A stretch of 12,331 nt of DNA from a bacterium (GCA_027449805.1 DAIDKY010000024.1:1-12331), one strand, 5' to 3'. Counted from the first letter of the stretch, positions 5,433-12,041 are shown. The notes: generated by a model not told the origin, from the sequence alone. A program made the numbers and translations.

Positions 5433-6710
5433 TTATCGTGCGTTTCGAGGCGCGAGCAGCTGGATTAGAGAAACAAAGAATATGTAACCTAGGACCACTT
5501 GGGTAATGGTTGTTGAGTCGACTTTGACCCAGAAAGCTAGTACAACAAGTGAAAAGAGTGCGCCTAAGCCCCAGAGCTGGCGGTGGTACTCGCCGATGAG
5601 TAATCGCCCTTGGCGGGTATAGCGTCCAACGACCGAATTTGAGAGTTTATCCCATAGCGCCCATGATTTAACCATCTTGGCCACGCGACCGGGCCCGGTC
5701 ATAAGAATTAACCCTACATAGACAACGGCAGCTATTATCAATACCGCAACCACCATCACATTGAAGCTGTGGACGATCGTATCGTAGATCACGCTTACGG
5801 CGGGGCGGTAGCTGGCATTCTGGACGTTGTTTAAGATAGCCGGGCGTAATGAGTGCAGACCGATGAGTTGTAGCAGTGTAAGGACCATGATGGTGACGCT
5901 GGCGCCAAGGATAACCAGACGGCGGCGCACAGCGATAGCGATAGCGGCAAAAAGTGCGGCAACGGTTAGGTATGGCAGTATCGCGTTGGCGAAATCGATG
6001 TAGCTAAAATAGTTACGAAGTTGGGTTGCTGTAGACTTGAGTCCGACCTGAATTGAACTGAGCTTTTGGGACAGATTGTCAAAGACGCCGTTGCCCGAGG
6101 TGCCGAGGCGCTCGGTTACTAGTTTTTGTAGATCAGAGATATTAAAGTTTAAACTAACCTGTCCGACTTTGATGGTTGTTCCGGCCGGAGGTTGCGACGG
6201 CGTTGAGCGTCCTACGTTAACTAGTCCGGTAACAACGGTGCGGTTAGCTGTCACCCAGACTTGATTAAATTGATCGCTTGTTACGACCTTCTCCCCTGTC
6301 GAAATAGCCAGAGCCTTGAGCTGATTACTTAGCGGAGTCGCTAGAAAAGCTGCTTTCGGAGGCAGTGCGTCGGCAATTACTTTTGGTACGTCGACGGACG
6401 AATAAAGCTGGTTTACGGCGTAGTTGCTTAGCGCCGATGCGACGACCGGATTCTGTGGCAGCGGGGCTACCATTTCGACCCAATTATTAGGAGTGAGTAC
6501 TTGGCGCTCGGTCCAATGGACGGCAATGTATGCTACGAGCGACAGGCAGCCAATACCAACAAGGACACCGACTAGAGCGGATCGCAAGCCACCAACAAGC
6601 CCAGCCGAAGCTGGGCTCACCGGTGTCTGAGCGGCTTTGGGCCGTCCCTTAGTTGACGTCGTTAAGTTCGCCACCGTGGACCACGAGTGCGTAAATAATG
6701 ACTGCGTCAA
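5433..6710 (-). CDS. Six-TM integral membrane protein, actinobacterial-type, unknown function
   Basis: This 425-residue protein has a Pro/Ala-rich cytoplasmic N-terminus, TM1 at about 44-66, a large extracytoplasmic domain (about 67-240) starting HWTERQVLTPNNWVEMVAPLPQNPVV, then helices at about 242-262, 266-288, 315-337, 380-398 and 402-420. Proteins of this plan, with a 'TxxxVLTPDNWVxxVAPLxxDPxV' stretch just after TM1, occur as uncharacterised membrane proteins in Actinobacteria. No enzymatic motif is visible. The ATG at 6710 overlaps the upstream DUF7144-like gene by 62 bp. A GTG at 6674 would reduce the overlap to 26 bp and keep all domains; neither has a clear Shine-Dalgarno, so the start is uncertain. 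The overlap points to co-expression with the DUF7144-like gene. Confidence 0.75.
   Translation of the reverse strand: MTQSLFTHSWSTVANLTTSTKGRPKAAQTPVSPASAGLVGGLRSALVGVLVGIGCLSLVAYIAVHWTERQVLTPNNWVEMVAPLPQNPVVASALSNYAVNQLYSSVDVPKVIADALPPKAAFLATPLSNQLKALAISTGEKVVTSDQFNQVWVTANRTVVTGLVNVGRSTPSQPPAGTTIKVGQVSLNFNISDLQKLVTERLGTSGNGVFDNLSQKLSSIQVGLKSTATQLRNYFSYIDFANAILPYLTVAALFAAIAIAVRRRLVILGASVTIMVLTLLQLIGLHSLRPAILNNVQNASYRPAVSVIYDTIVHSFNVMVVAVLIIAAVVYVGLILMTGPGRVAKMVKSWALWDKLSNSVVGRYTRQGRLLIGEYHRQLWGLGALFSLVVLAFWVKVDSTTITQVVLGYIFFVSLIQLLAPRNAR
6598..6617 (-). other. UUCG-tetraloop hairpin in the 5' coding region
   Basis: The minus-strand RNA reads AGCCCAGC-UUCG-GCUGGGCU: a perfect 8-bp stem closed by a C(UUCG)G tetraloop, one of the most stable RNA loops known. 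It lies about 94 bases after the ATG at 6710, in codons for Ser-Pro-Ala-Ser-Ala-Gly. No U-tract follows, so it does not look like a terminator. Confidence 0.55.
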
Positions 6711-7050
6711 CTACCATAAGGATGATCGACCATAGCGGGTAGGTCTCGATGAACATCAAGTTCGCTGCAAAACTTATACCTGCCATGATTACACCAACAA
6801 CACGACCCCAAATGTGGCCGCTAAGGATGGCGAAACCAGCCGATAGAACGACAATGCCCAGGATAACCTGAATCCATCCCCACGATGTATAGTTAAGAAC
6901 CGCGAGACCCTTTTCGGTAACAACGTAGAATGTCGGGCGTAGTAATGCCACCAGGCCGTCGAATGCCTGCAAGAAACCTGCGATGATCAAAAATACACCT
7001 GCGAATGCGGCCCAGCCGGCCCATCCTGTAGATTGCTTAGATACTGCCAT
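6649..7050 (-). CDS. DUF7144-like four-TM membrane protein
   Basis: This 133-residue protein has about four membrane helices. It contains TGWAGWAAFAGVFLIIAGF near the N-terminus, NYTSWGWIQVILGIVVLSAG in the middle and a GRVVGVIMAGISFAANLMF stretch. This matches the pattern of small actinobacterial membrane proteins of the DUF7144 type (with a TxWGWxHLxxG motif). Function unknown. The ATG at 7050 is chosen because GGAGAAGGA ends six bases before it, the best ribosome-binding site in the window. An in-frame TTG at 7086 would add twelve basic residues that do not fit the family. The 3' end overlaps the start of the six-TM protein, so the two genes probably form an operon. The promoter upstream has a perfect TTGACA. 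Confidence 0.8.
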   Translation of the reverse strand: MAVSKQSTGWAGWAAFAGVFLIIAGFLQAFDGLVALLRPTFYVVTEKGLAVLNYTSWGWIQVILGIVVLSAGFAILSGHIWGRVVGVIMAGISFAANLMFIETYPLWSIILMVVDAVIIYALVVHGGELNDVN

Positions 7051-7081
7051 AGTTTTTCCTTCTCCGCCCCTTAATCTGCAT
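7037..7081 (-). CDS. Possible 14-codon upstream ORF overlapping the DUF7144-like start
   Basis: ATG at 7081 opens a short frame encoding MQIKGRRRKNYGSI and stops with TAA at 7037, 14 bases inside the next gene. A strong GGAGGAGG (7098-7091) lies nine bases upstream. The downstream gene's own Shine-Dalgarno is inside this frame, so translating the peptide would control access to it. Against this, the Shine-Dalgarno lies in the spacer of the predicted promoter, which would start RNA near 7080 and exclude it. Low confidence as a gene. Confidence 0.25.
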   Translation of the reverse strand: MQIKGRRRKNYGSI

Positions 7082-7085
7082 CTCA

Positions 7086-7114
7086 ATAATCCTCCTCCAG
7101 TTAGTACGTGTCAA
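7086..7114 (-). promoter_or_regulatory. Sigma-70-type promoter for DUF7144-like gene
   Basis: The minus strand has a perfect TTGACA (7114-7109), a 17-bp spacer and GATTAT (7091-7086; four of six -10 positions). Transcription would start near 7080, giving a leader of roughly 30 bases that contains the GGAGAAGGA ribosome-binding site. It is the only consensus -35 I found in the window. Confidence 0.6.
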
Positions 7115-7160
7115 TACTCACCTTAGCCAAGGCATTGTTTCGTTTTAAGCGGTTTGCGAG

Positions 7161-7166
7161 TATGAT
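7161..7166 (+). promoter_or_regulatory. Candidate -10 of the AI-2E-family transporter gene
   Basis: TATGAT, one mismatch from consensus, lies 30 bases before the ATG at 7197. A TTGTTT upstream (7135-7140) is 20 bases away, too far for a standard spacer. A second AT-rich option, AATAAT at 7175-7180, is also possible. Weak call. Confidence 0.3.
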
Positions 7167-7196
7167 TGCTGGGTAATAATAAATCGAAGAGATAAA

Positions 7197-8270
7197 ATGA
7201 ATCCCAACAATACCGCTACATTTGCCAAACGGACCCTGCTGGCCACTGTAATTATTTTAATGGTTTCCCTTGCTATCTATGCCGGTTATTTGGCTCGAGT
7301 TCCGCTGATGTGGATCGGCATCGCGGCCTTCTTGGCTGTAGCCATCAATCCGATGGTGCATCAGACAGCTCGTTTTATGCCGAAGAAAAGTACGGCTCTA
7401 GCGACTCTGTTGATTCTCTTTATCGGTATCGGCGGCCTCTTTGTTATCGCTGTACTCTTTTTGACGCCGTTGATCGATCAGTCTATCAAGCTGCTCGCAA
7501 GCATACCTGATCTGTTGACCAAAATCGGCAACTCGTTTGCCAAGACCCCTATCGCCCACTCGCTCAATGTGAACAACCAGACGATATCGAATTTCGTCCA
7601 CACCAATGTCGATGCTATCGTTAATTCAGTTTCGTTCATCGGCGGCGTCCTAGTATCGACCGCAGTAAGTCTTGTAAACGGGGTTATCGCCGTTGTTGCG
7701 ATTATCTCCTTGGTCTTCTTTATGACGACCGAAGAAAAGCGTTGGAAGGCCGTTGCCATGAGCCTGGTACCGCATCAGAACAAAGACAAGGTAGCCTCGA
7801 TCGGCCACAAAGTTTATCGCATAATTAACGGCTATGTGGTGGGAAATATAATATTGAGCATTATTTTTGGAGTCTCAAGCGCGCTCGTTCTTTGGATAAT
7901 GAAAAGCCCCTATTTCCTACCGCTCGGTTTAGCCGTCGGCCTTATCGATTTGATTCCGTTGGTCGGCTCGACTATCGGCGCTATTATCGTTTCATTAGTC
8001 TGTTTATTAACCGGCCAGACTTGGGCGGCGGTTGTCTTTATTATCTATACGATTCTTTATGTCCAGCTAGAGAATAACGTTCTAAACCCCGCAATCTATT
8101 CCAAGAACGTCGATATATCGCCGCTCATCGTTCTGGCATCGATTCTAATCGGAGGTGCCGTAGCCGGCATCATTGGCGCCCTCTTGGCTATTCCGGTTGC
8201 AGCAACCTTGCAGGTTATCGGTCGTGAGATTATTGCCACGAAAGAGACTAAGACTAGGCCTCGAGCTTAA
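7197..8270 (+). CDS. AI-2E family transporter (UPF0118/TqsA-like)
   Basis: This 357-residue polytopic membrane protein is of the AI-2E transporter family, whose members export small molecules including autoinducer-2, and in some cases exchange sodium and protons. Helices are seen at about 12-32, 36-54 and 67-90, followed by an exposed middle region (about 91-145), then helices from about 146 to the end. The C-terminal signature is intact: TILYVQLENNVLNPAIYSKN, followed by VDISPLIVLASILIGG and GALLAIPVAATLQV. Length is typical. The gene stands alone on the plus strand; its last 17 bases overlap the end of the convergent MFS gene. The ATG at 7197 has only a poor purine-rich GAAGAG upstream. The substrate cannot be told from sequence; signalling by AI-2 is not implied, since most family members do not handle it. 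Confidence 0.9.
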   Translation: MNPNNTATFAKRTLLATVIILMVSLAIYAGYLARVPLMWIGIAAFLAVAINPMVHQTARFMPKKSTALATLLILFIGIGGLFVIAVLFLTPLIDQSIKLLASIPDLLTKIGNSFAKTPIAHSLNVNNQTISNFVHTNVDAIVNSVSFIGGVLVSTAVSLVNGVIAVVAIISLVFFMTTEEKRWKAVAMSLVPHQNKDKVASIGHKVYRIINGYVVGNIILSIIFGVSSALVLWIMKSPYFLPLGLAVGLIDLIPLVGSTIGAIIVSLVCLLTGQTWAAVVFIIYTILYVQLENNVLNPAIYSKNVDISPLIVLASILIGGAVAGIIGALLAIPVAATLQVIGREIIATKETKTRPRA

Positions 8271-9864
8271 CTTTTCGATTCGGTTTAGGGATCATAGCTG
8301 TAGCCATAAAGCCTAAGAGACCAAGAGCAGCAATTATCAGAAAAGTATTGCTTAGGGCTTTTTGGCGCGCTTGGGCATTTATATCAACTATCTCTTGTGC
8401 AAGCGACGAGGGCAAGCTTGAGAGTTGGTTCGACAGAGCCTGATTGCTCATAATGGCTGCGTTTTGCTCAATACCGCTATTGATAGCTTGCTGTTGGCTG
8501 GCTGTAAAAGCGCTCGATTGATCAACTAATTGGGTGCTTGTCGAAATAAGGATACCTACCATAGCAGCCCCGGCGATGGCGGTACCAAGAGATGATCCCA
8601 GGTTTTGAAACGTCGACATAAGGCCCGAAGTCTCGCTTGATTCGTCCTGGCTGACCGATGATAGGACTAGGTTGGAAAGTTGAGATGCCACGAGCCCTAT
8701 GCCGGCGCCGACAATAAAGAGGATGATTGCAAACGAAGTCGCCGTCGGGTCGTTTATAAACTTGAAACCGATCAATCCCATGCCGATTATCATCATCAAA
8801 TAGCCGAGCATAATGATCGATCGAGGCGAGAACTTAGATGCGAGCCGTCCCGCACTTGAGGCGACGATGAGGATGGCGATCGATAGCGGCAGTAGCGCTA
8901 CCCCGGTCTTGAATGCGTCGTAGCCGAGTTCTAGCTGGAGATAGAGCGCAAAAGCGTACATCAGGGCGGCGATGATGAATTGTTGCGCCAACACGGTCAA
9001 TACGCCACCGCGAACGCTAGCCCGGCCGAGGAGCTTGAGATTGACTAGATTCGGACGTTTTAGGCGGAGACGACGCAGTTCGACGTAGCCAAAAATAGCT
9101 AGGATAATGGCACCGATGATAATAAAGAAAATCGACGGTGAGATCTGCCCTTGGGTAAACTGAATGCCAAGAACCTTGACCGACGACCTCGCCTTGATCA
9201 AACCGAAGTTGCTTGCCAGGAGAATGCCTTTTACTAAGGTCGCTAACCCTAGAGCGTTTAATACCATTCCTGAGTAGTCGAATTTCGTTTGAGTCCCCTC
9301 GTATGGGACGTCTTTTATTACCTTTTGACGTCCCAGAATAATCAGTACGATTACTACTTCGCCAAGAAATGCGAGTCGCCAGGTGGCATAGGTGGTTAGC
9401 AAACCCCCAATGATCGGCCCCACGGCTGCGCCGACCGCGGCCATCGCGGCGATTGTACCAAAGGCCTTAGCCCTGGCGGCAGTACCCTTAAAGTTACCGC
9501 TGATAAGAGCCAGCATAGCGGGAATGATCAGTGCGGCGCCGAGACCTTCGAGTAATGACCATCCGAATTTGAGCATCCCGACGTTAACGCTTAAGCCGGT
9601 AATTAAACTGCCTACGCCATAAATCAACAGACCGATAACAAAGGCCTTCTTGCGCCCGATGATGTCGCCGATCTTGGCCCCGGCGATCATAAATGCGGCC
9701 ATTACTAAGGCATAGAAGGTAATGGCAGACTGGATGTTGGTTACGGTAGTGTTAAGGTCTATCACCAGAGTGGAGATAGAGACGTTCATAACCGTTGTAT
9801 CAAGGGTAAGAATAAACTGAGCCGCAGCTAATAGTAGCAAGATTTGTTTCTCGATTGGCTTCAT
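8254..9864 (-). CDS. DHA2-type (14-TM) MFS drug/multidrug exporter
   Basis: This 536-residue secondary transporter is expected to expel hydrophobic or cationic compounds in exchange for protons. Family motifs are in order: LDTTVMNVS (21-29, motif D1 of the 14-TM group), motif A GDIIGRKK (66-73), and motif C GAAVGPIIGG (145-154), the antiporter signature. Motif B is altered: the usual R..QG.GAA reads SLLEGLGAA (103-111), so the conserved arginine and glutamine are missing; some actinobacterial members share this pattern. A Ser/Gln-rich exposed loop lies at about 440-500 before the final helix. TAATCT lies six bases before the ATG, suggesting a leaderless transcript separate from the upstream genes, though only 32 bp separate it from the stop of the dehydratase-like gene. 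Substrate unknown. Confidence 0.9.
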   Translation of the reverse strand: MKPIEKQILLLLAAAQFILTLDTTVMNVSISTLVIDLNTTVTNIQSAITFYALVMAAFMIAGAKIGDIIGRKKAFVIGLLIYGVGSLITGLSVNVGMLKFGWSLLEGLGAALIIPAMLALISGNFKGTAARAKAFGTIAAMAAVGAAVGPIIGGLLTTYATWRLAFLGEVVIVLIILGRQKVIKDVPYEGTQTKFDYSGMVLNALGLATLVKGILLASNFGLIKARSSVKVLGIQFTQGQISPSIFFIIIGAIILAIFGYVELRRLRLKRPNLVNLKLLGRASVRGGVLTVLAQQFIIAALMYAFALYLQLELGYDAFKTGVALLPLSIAILIVASSAGRLASKFSPRSIIMLGYLMMIIGMGLIGFKFINDPTATSFAIILFIVGAGIGLVASQLSNLVLSSVSQDESSETSGLMSTFQNLGSSLGTAIAGAAMVGILISTSTQLVDQSSAFTASQQQAINSGIEQNAAIMSNQALSNQLSSLPSSLAQEIVDINAQARQKALSNTFLIIAALGLLGFMATAMIPKPNRKVKLEA

Positions 9865-9870
9865 ACCATC

Positions 9871-9876
9871 AGATTA
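9871..9876 (-). promoter_or_regulatory. Candidate -10 of the MFS gene (leaderless geometry)
   Basis: The minus strand reads TAATCT, exactly six bases before the ATG at 9864. This is the same spacing as for mreB and the potassium channel. The hexamer itself matches consensus at four of six positions and there is no good -35, so this rests mainly on the shared geometry. Confidence 0.35.
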
Positions 9877-9896
9877 GCAAAGATATTTCGTTGTTG

Positions 9897-10763
9897 CTAT
9901 TCACTCAGTGTCTGCGTAATGGATTTGCTGATCGATTCAATGGTCGGTACATCTTGATGTTTCAGGTTCGCTCCTGCCATACGGAGGATCCAGGCAGCAG
10001 TCGTTAAACCCTCGAATCGTTGAGCCCCATTCTGGATCCAAAATACACTTAAAACTGCGTAGTAGGCGGCCGGTATCCGCGACAATACCGGGTTAGTCGG
10101 GGTTACACTGATGCTGTTCCCCTGGGCTGTAATCGTTTCAGTTCCGTAGACGACCAGATCCGCGTTGATCTCTGCTTTGACCGCACTCACGATATCGACT
10201 TTGTTAATCAGTCCGCCGTCTCGACGAATATGGACGGGAACCTCGAGTTGGCCGGCTAGTTTAAACAGCTCGGGCATAGTGACGATAATCAAAGCGTCGG
10301 GTCGATCGGTGAGCAGCCTTATATTAAACTGTAGTGCCTCTAGAGCGTCATCAAAGGCGATAACTGGTCGGTCGAGTTCTTGGAGCAATCGCTCGACCAG
10401 CGTCGCAGTTTCGGAATTGTTGCTGAGCCCCGCTCCGATGGCGATAGCGTCGGCTTTATCGCCGAGGTCAAGCAGCTGTCCAAGCGCCTCCCGCCCCAGT
10501 GAACCGGACGGGCTCGACGGTACGAACGTCGTGGCGGGCGTGCCGGCTAAATATTTAAGTAGACTATCCGGAAGGGCTACATTGCACTCTCCCACGCCGG
10601 CAGCCAAAGCTAAGCTATAGATGGCCGTAGGAAGGCTAAAATCACCCAAGTAACCCCCGATTAGATGAAGGCGGCCAGCACCATGCCGTGCAACCGGCCG
10701 GTTCCAGACAATCTTAGGAAAGAGCGCTTCATCTTGTTGAAGCAGATACGCCTGATCGTTCAT
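9897..10763 (-). CDS. Degenerate NAD(P)H-hydrate dehydratase-like (ribokinase-fold) protein
   Basis: These 288 residues follow the layout of ADP-dependent NAD(P)H-hydrate dehydratase (NnrD/CARKD), which repairs damaged NAD(P)H hydrates. HLIGGYLGDF (33-42) matches the GGS.gY.GA motif, the ALAAGVGECNVALP region matches the AL..GaGlv.v..P region, DAIAIGAGL (105-113) matches DALviGPGL, and VIAFDDAL (134-141) matches vlDADAL. VTMPELFKL (161-169) aligns with vlTPHpgEf.rL. Where active enzymes have the GGTGDvLaG nucleotide-binding and catalytic motif, this one reads NPVLSRIPAAYYAVL (224-238), so the catalytic aspartate is absent, and the usual KG before the T..I strand is YG. It is probably not an active dehydratase: a binding or regulatory derivative, or a different activity. 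The ATG overlaps the stop of the upstream hypothetical gene (ATGA), so the pair is translationally coupled. The NnrE epimerase partner is not nearby. Confidence 0.7.
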   Translation of the reverse strand: MNDQAYLLQQDEALFPKIVWNRPVARHGAGRLHLIGGYLGDFSLPTAIYSLALAAGVGECNVALPDSLLKYLAGTPATTFVPSSPSGSLGREALGQLLDLGDKADAIAIGAGLSNNSETATLVERLLQELDRPVIAFDDALEALQFNIRLLTDRPDALIIVTMPELFKLAGQLEVPVHIRRDGGLINKVDIVSAVKAEINADLVVYGTETITAQGNSISVTPTNPVLSRIPAAYYAVLSVFWIQNGAQRFEGLTTAAWILRMAGANLKHQDVPTIESISKSITQTLSE

Positions 10764-11164
10764 TCAAGAGTCGCTAGCGTCTGCTCAAGATCAGTGATTA
10801 GGCGTCGGGCTTCCTCGTCATCTACCTCGGTCAGCACCTTGCGGTGGGCCAGCACTACGTCGTCATCGCGAACAAGATAGTGACGTAGATAGTCGCTCTC
10901 CCCTATCTCCGAGGTCACCTCTACGAGCCACTCGAATGGCGGTCGTGCTTCGCCCTTTGATTCGGCAAGGCTGATCGAGCCGATGTCCTCGCCGAGGTCG
11001 ATTTTGGCACTTCGACTGACGATTAGATCGGCTTCGTCCATTGCCAGGTCGCGCCCATGCTGCACCTTAATTTTTGGCGCGCGATTAAGTACTGCAGCTA
11101 CGAGATCAACGATCTGTCCTCTTAGTTCAGCCGAGACGGGCGGATCAAACTTACGCACTGGCAA
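10760..11164 (-). CDS. Hypothetical protein coupled to mscL and the dehydratase-like gene
   Basis: This 134-residue soluble acidic protein is not one I recognise. There is no signal peptide or membrane helix. It has a mixed alpha/beta composition, with a helical start (about 11-28), a central stretch FEWLVEVTSEIGESDYLRHYLVRDDD that could be paired beta strands, and a helical acidic C-terminus (about 114-134). The start is TTG at 11164, preceded at six bases by GAGG; a GTG two codons later is the alternative. The start lies 14 bases inside the mscL coding sequence and the stop (TGA) shares bases with the ATG of the dehydratase-like gene. Three genes are thus physically joined, which suggests common expression. 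Function unknown. Confidence 0.7.
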   Translation of the reverse strand: MPVRKFDPPVSAELRGQIVDLVAAVLNRAPKIKVQHGRDLAMDEADLIVSRSAKIDLGEDIGSISLAESKGEARPPFEWLVEVTSEIGESDYLRHYLVRDDDVVLAHRKVLTEVDDEEARRLITDLEQTLATLE

Positions 11165-11597
11165 TCTTGGCCTCTAGCGATTTGGTACTCTCAATGGCCT
11201 TAACTTTGGTCGTACAGAATTTGCAGCGTGTAGCATCGAGAGGAATGTCGCTTTTGCACTCCGGGCAGGGGCGGGTTGTCGGGACCGTCGGCTGATCACC
11301 CTTAACTAAACTCTGTAAACGGTTGATCGGCTGAACGACGAAGAAGAAGACGACCGATGCCGTAAGCAGGAAACTGACGAGAGCGTTGAGGAAGTCGCCA
11401 TAAGAAAAAATACTGTGATTAATCGCAAAGCTTAACTGTCCGAAGTTGGCCTTGCTCCCAAAGACTGTGAGAAGCGGCGTGATGAGGTCGCGGACGAGCG
11501 ACTGCACGACCGAGTTGAACGATGCACCAATGACGACGGCTACAGCTAGGTCGACGACGTTACCGCGTAATATAAACTGTCTAAAATCTTTGAGCAC
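11151..11597 (-). CDS. mscL: Large-conductance mechanosensitive channel MscL with zinc-ribbon tail
   Basis: This 148-residue pentameric safety valve opens under membrane tension and releases solutes during osmotic downshock. N-terminal RGNVVDLAVAVVIGASF (11-27) and the following TM1 are characteristic of MscL. TM2 spans about 66-92 (YGDFLNALVSFLLTASVVFFF). The usual cytoplasmic helical bundle is replaced by a linker and a zinc-ribbon motif with Cys111, Cys114, Cys125 and Cys128 (CPEC ... CKFC). Similar tails occur in MscL of some Actinobacteria and relatives. The start is GTG at 11597 with GAGGA nine bases upstream; an ATG at 11602 is out of frame. The 3' end overlaps the next gene by 14 bp. 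The coiled-coil gene lies 47 bp upstream. Confidence 0.95.
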   Translation of the reverse strand: MLKDFRQFILRGNVVDLAVAVVIGASFNSVVQSLVRDLITPLLTVFGSKANFGQLSFAINHSIFSYGDFLNALVSFLLTASVVFFFVVQPINRLQSLVKGDQPTVPTTRPCPECKSDIPLDATRCKFCTTKVKAIESTKSLEAKIASA

Positions 11598-11644
11598 CGC
11601 ATTTATTCCTCATTACTACCTGCTATGGTAGCACAAAGACGGCT

Positions 11645-12031
11645 CTAACCGGCGACTTCCTTGCCAAGTTTAGCCGATACGACAACCTGAAGCGCACTGC
11701 CGTTAGCCAATGGGATCGACGTCTCCTGGGTCTCCTGGAAATAAGTTACGAGATGATGGCTCAAAATCTCTTGCAAGTCCTTGTATTTGAATTTCATTTC
11801 CTCGAGTTCGGAGTTGACGAGCTGATAGTCCTTGTCGGCTTCTAGCAGCTTCTTGGCGGTCTGGCGCTTAGCGGTAGCTTCTTTTAACTCTTCTGCCAGC
11901 GCGCGGTACTCGTCGTTTTGCTCCATAACGTCTTTGAGCTGGTCTTTGACCGTCTTCATCTTCTGCTTGGCGTCAGTAATTTCGAGAAGCAGGTTATTAA
12001 TCGATTCTAAAGTTGTTTTTTCTTCGTTCAT
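11645..12031 (-). CDS. Small coiled-coil protein, unknown function
   Basis: From the ATG at 12031 this protein is 128 residues. Most of it (about 1-95) is heptad-rich and charged, with runs such as LLLEITDAKQKMKTVKDQL and LAEELKEATAKRQTAKKLL, predicting a long two-stranded coiled coil. The last 30 residues (SIPLANGSALQVVVSAKLGK) look like a short beta region. No enzymatic motif is present. An ATG at 12055 would add eight residues and overlap the helicase stop by 14 bp; a TTG at 12061 is less likely. I chose 12031 because the coiled coil begins there and no overlap is required, but no Shine-Dalgarno favours either. It is just downstream of the helicase gene on the same strand, so the two are probably co-transcribed. 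It may bind the helicase or be unrelated to it. Confidence 0.6.
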   Translation of the reverse strand: MNEEKTTLESINNLLLEITDAKQKMKTVKDQLKDVMEQNDEYRALAEELKEATAKRQTAKKLLEADKDYQLVNSELEEMKFKYKDLQEILSHHLVTYFQETQETSIPLANGSALQVVVSAKLGKEVAG

Positions 12032-12041
12032 AAGCGCTATC

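Noticed and set aside
9392..9622. Plus-strand open frame of 76 codons opposite the MFS gene
   Set aside because: Its Ala/Pro/Ile-rich translation is the expected mirror of a hydrophobic membrane protein gene; there is no independent support.
10165..10620. Long plus-strand open frame (151 codons) opposite the dehydratase-like gene
   Set aside because: It has a Ser/Ala-rich, low-complexity translation with no recognisable domain, lies wholly antisense to a gene with clear family motifs, and has no promoter or ribosome-binding site of its own.
11617..11632. Short inverted repeat CTACC-N6-GGTAG upstream of mscL
   Set aside because: Five base pairs is too short to separate from chance, and no promoter element is clear around it.
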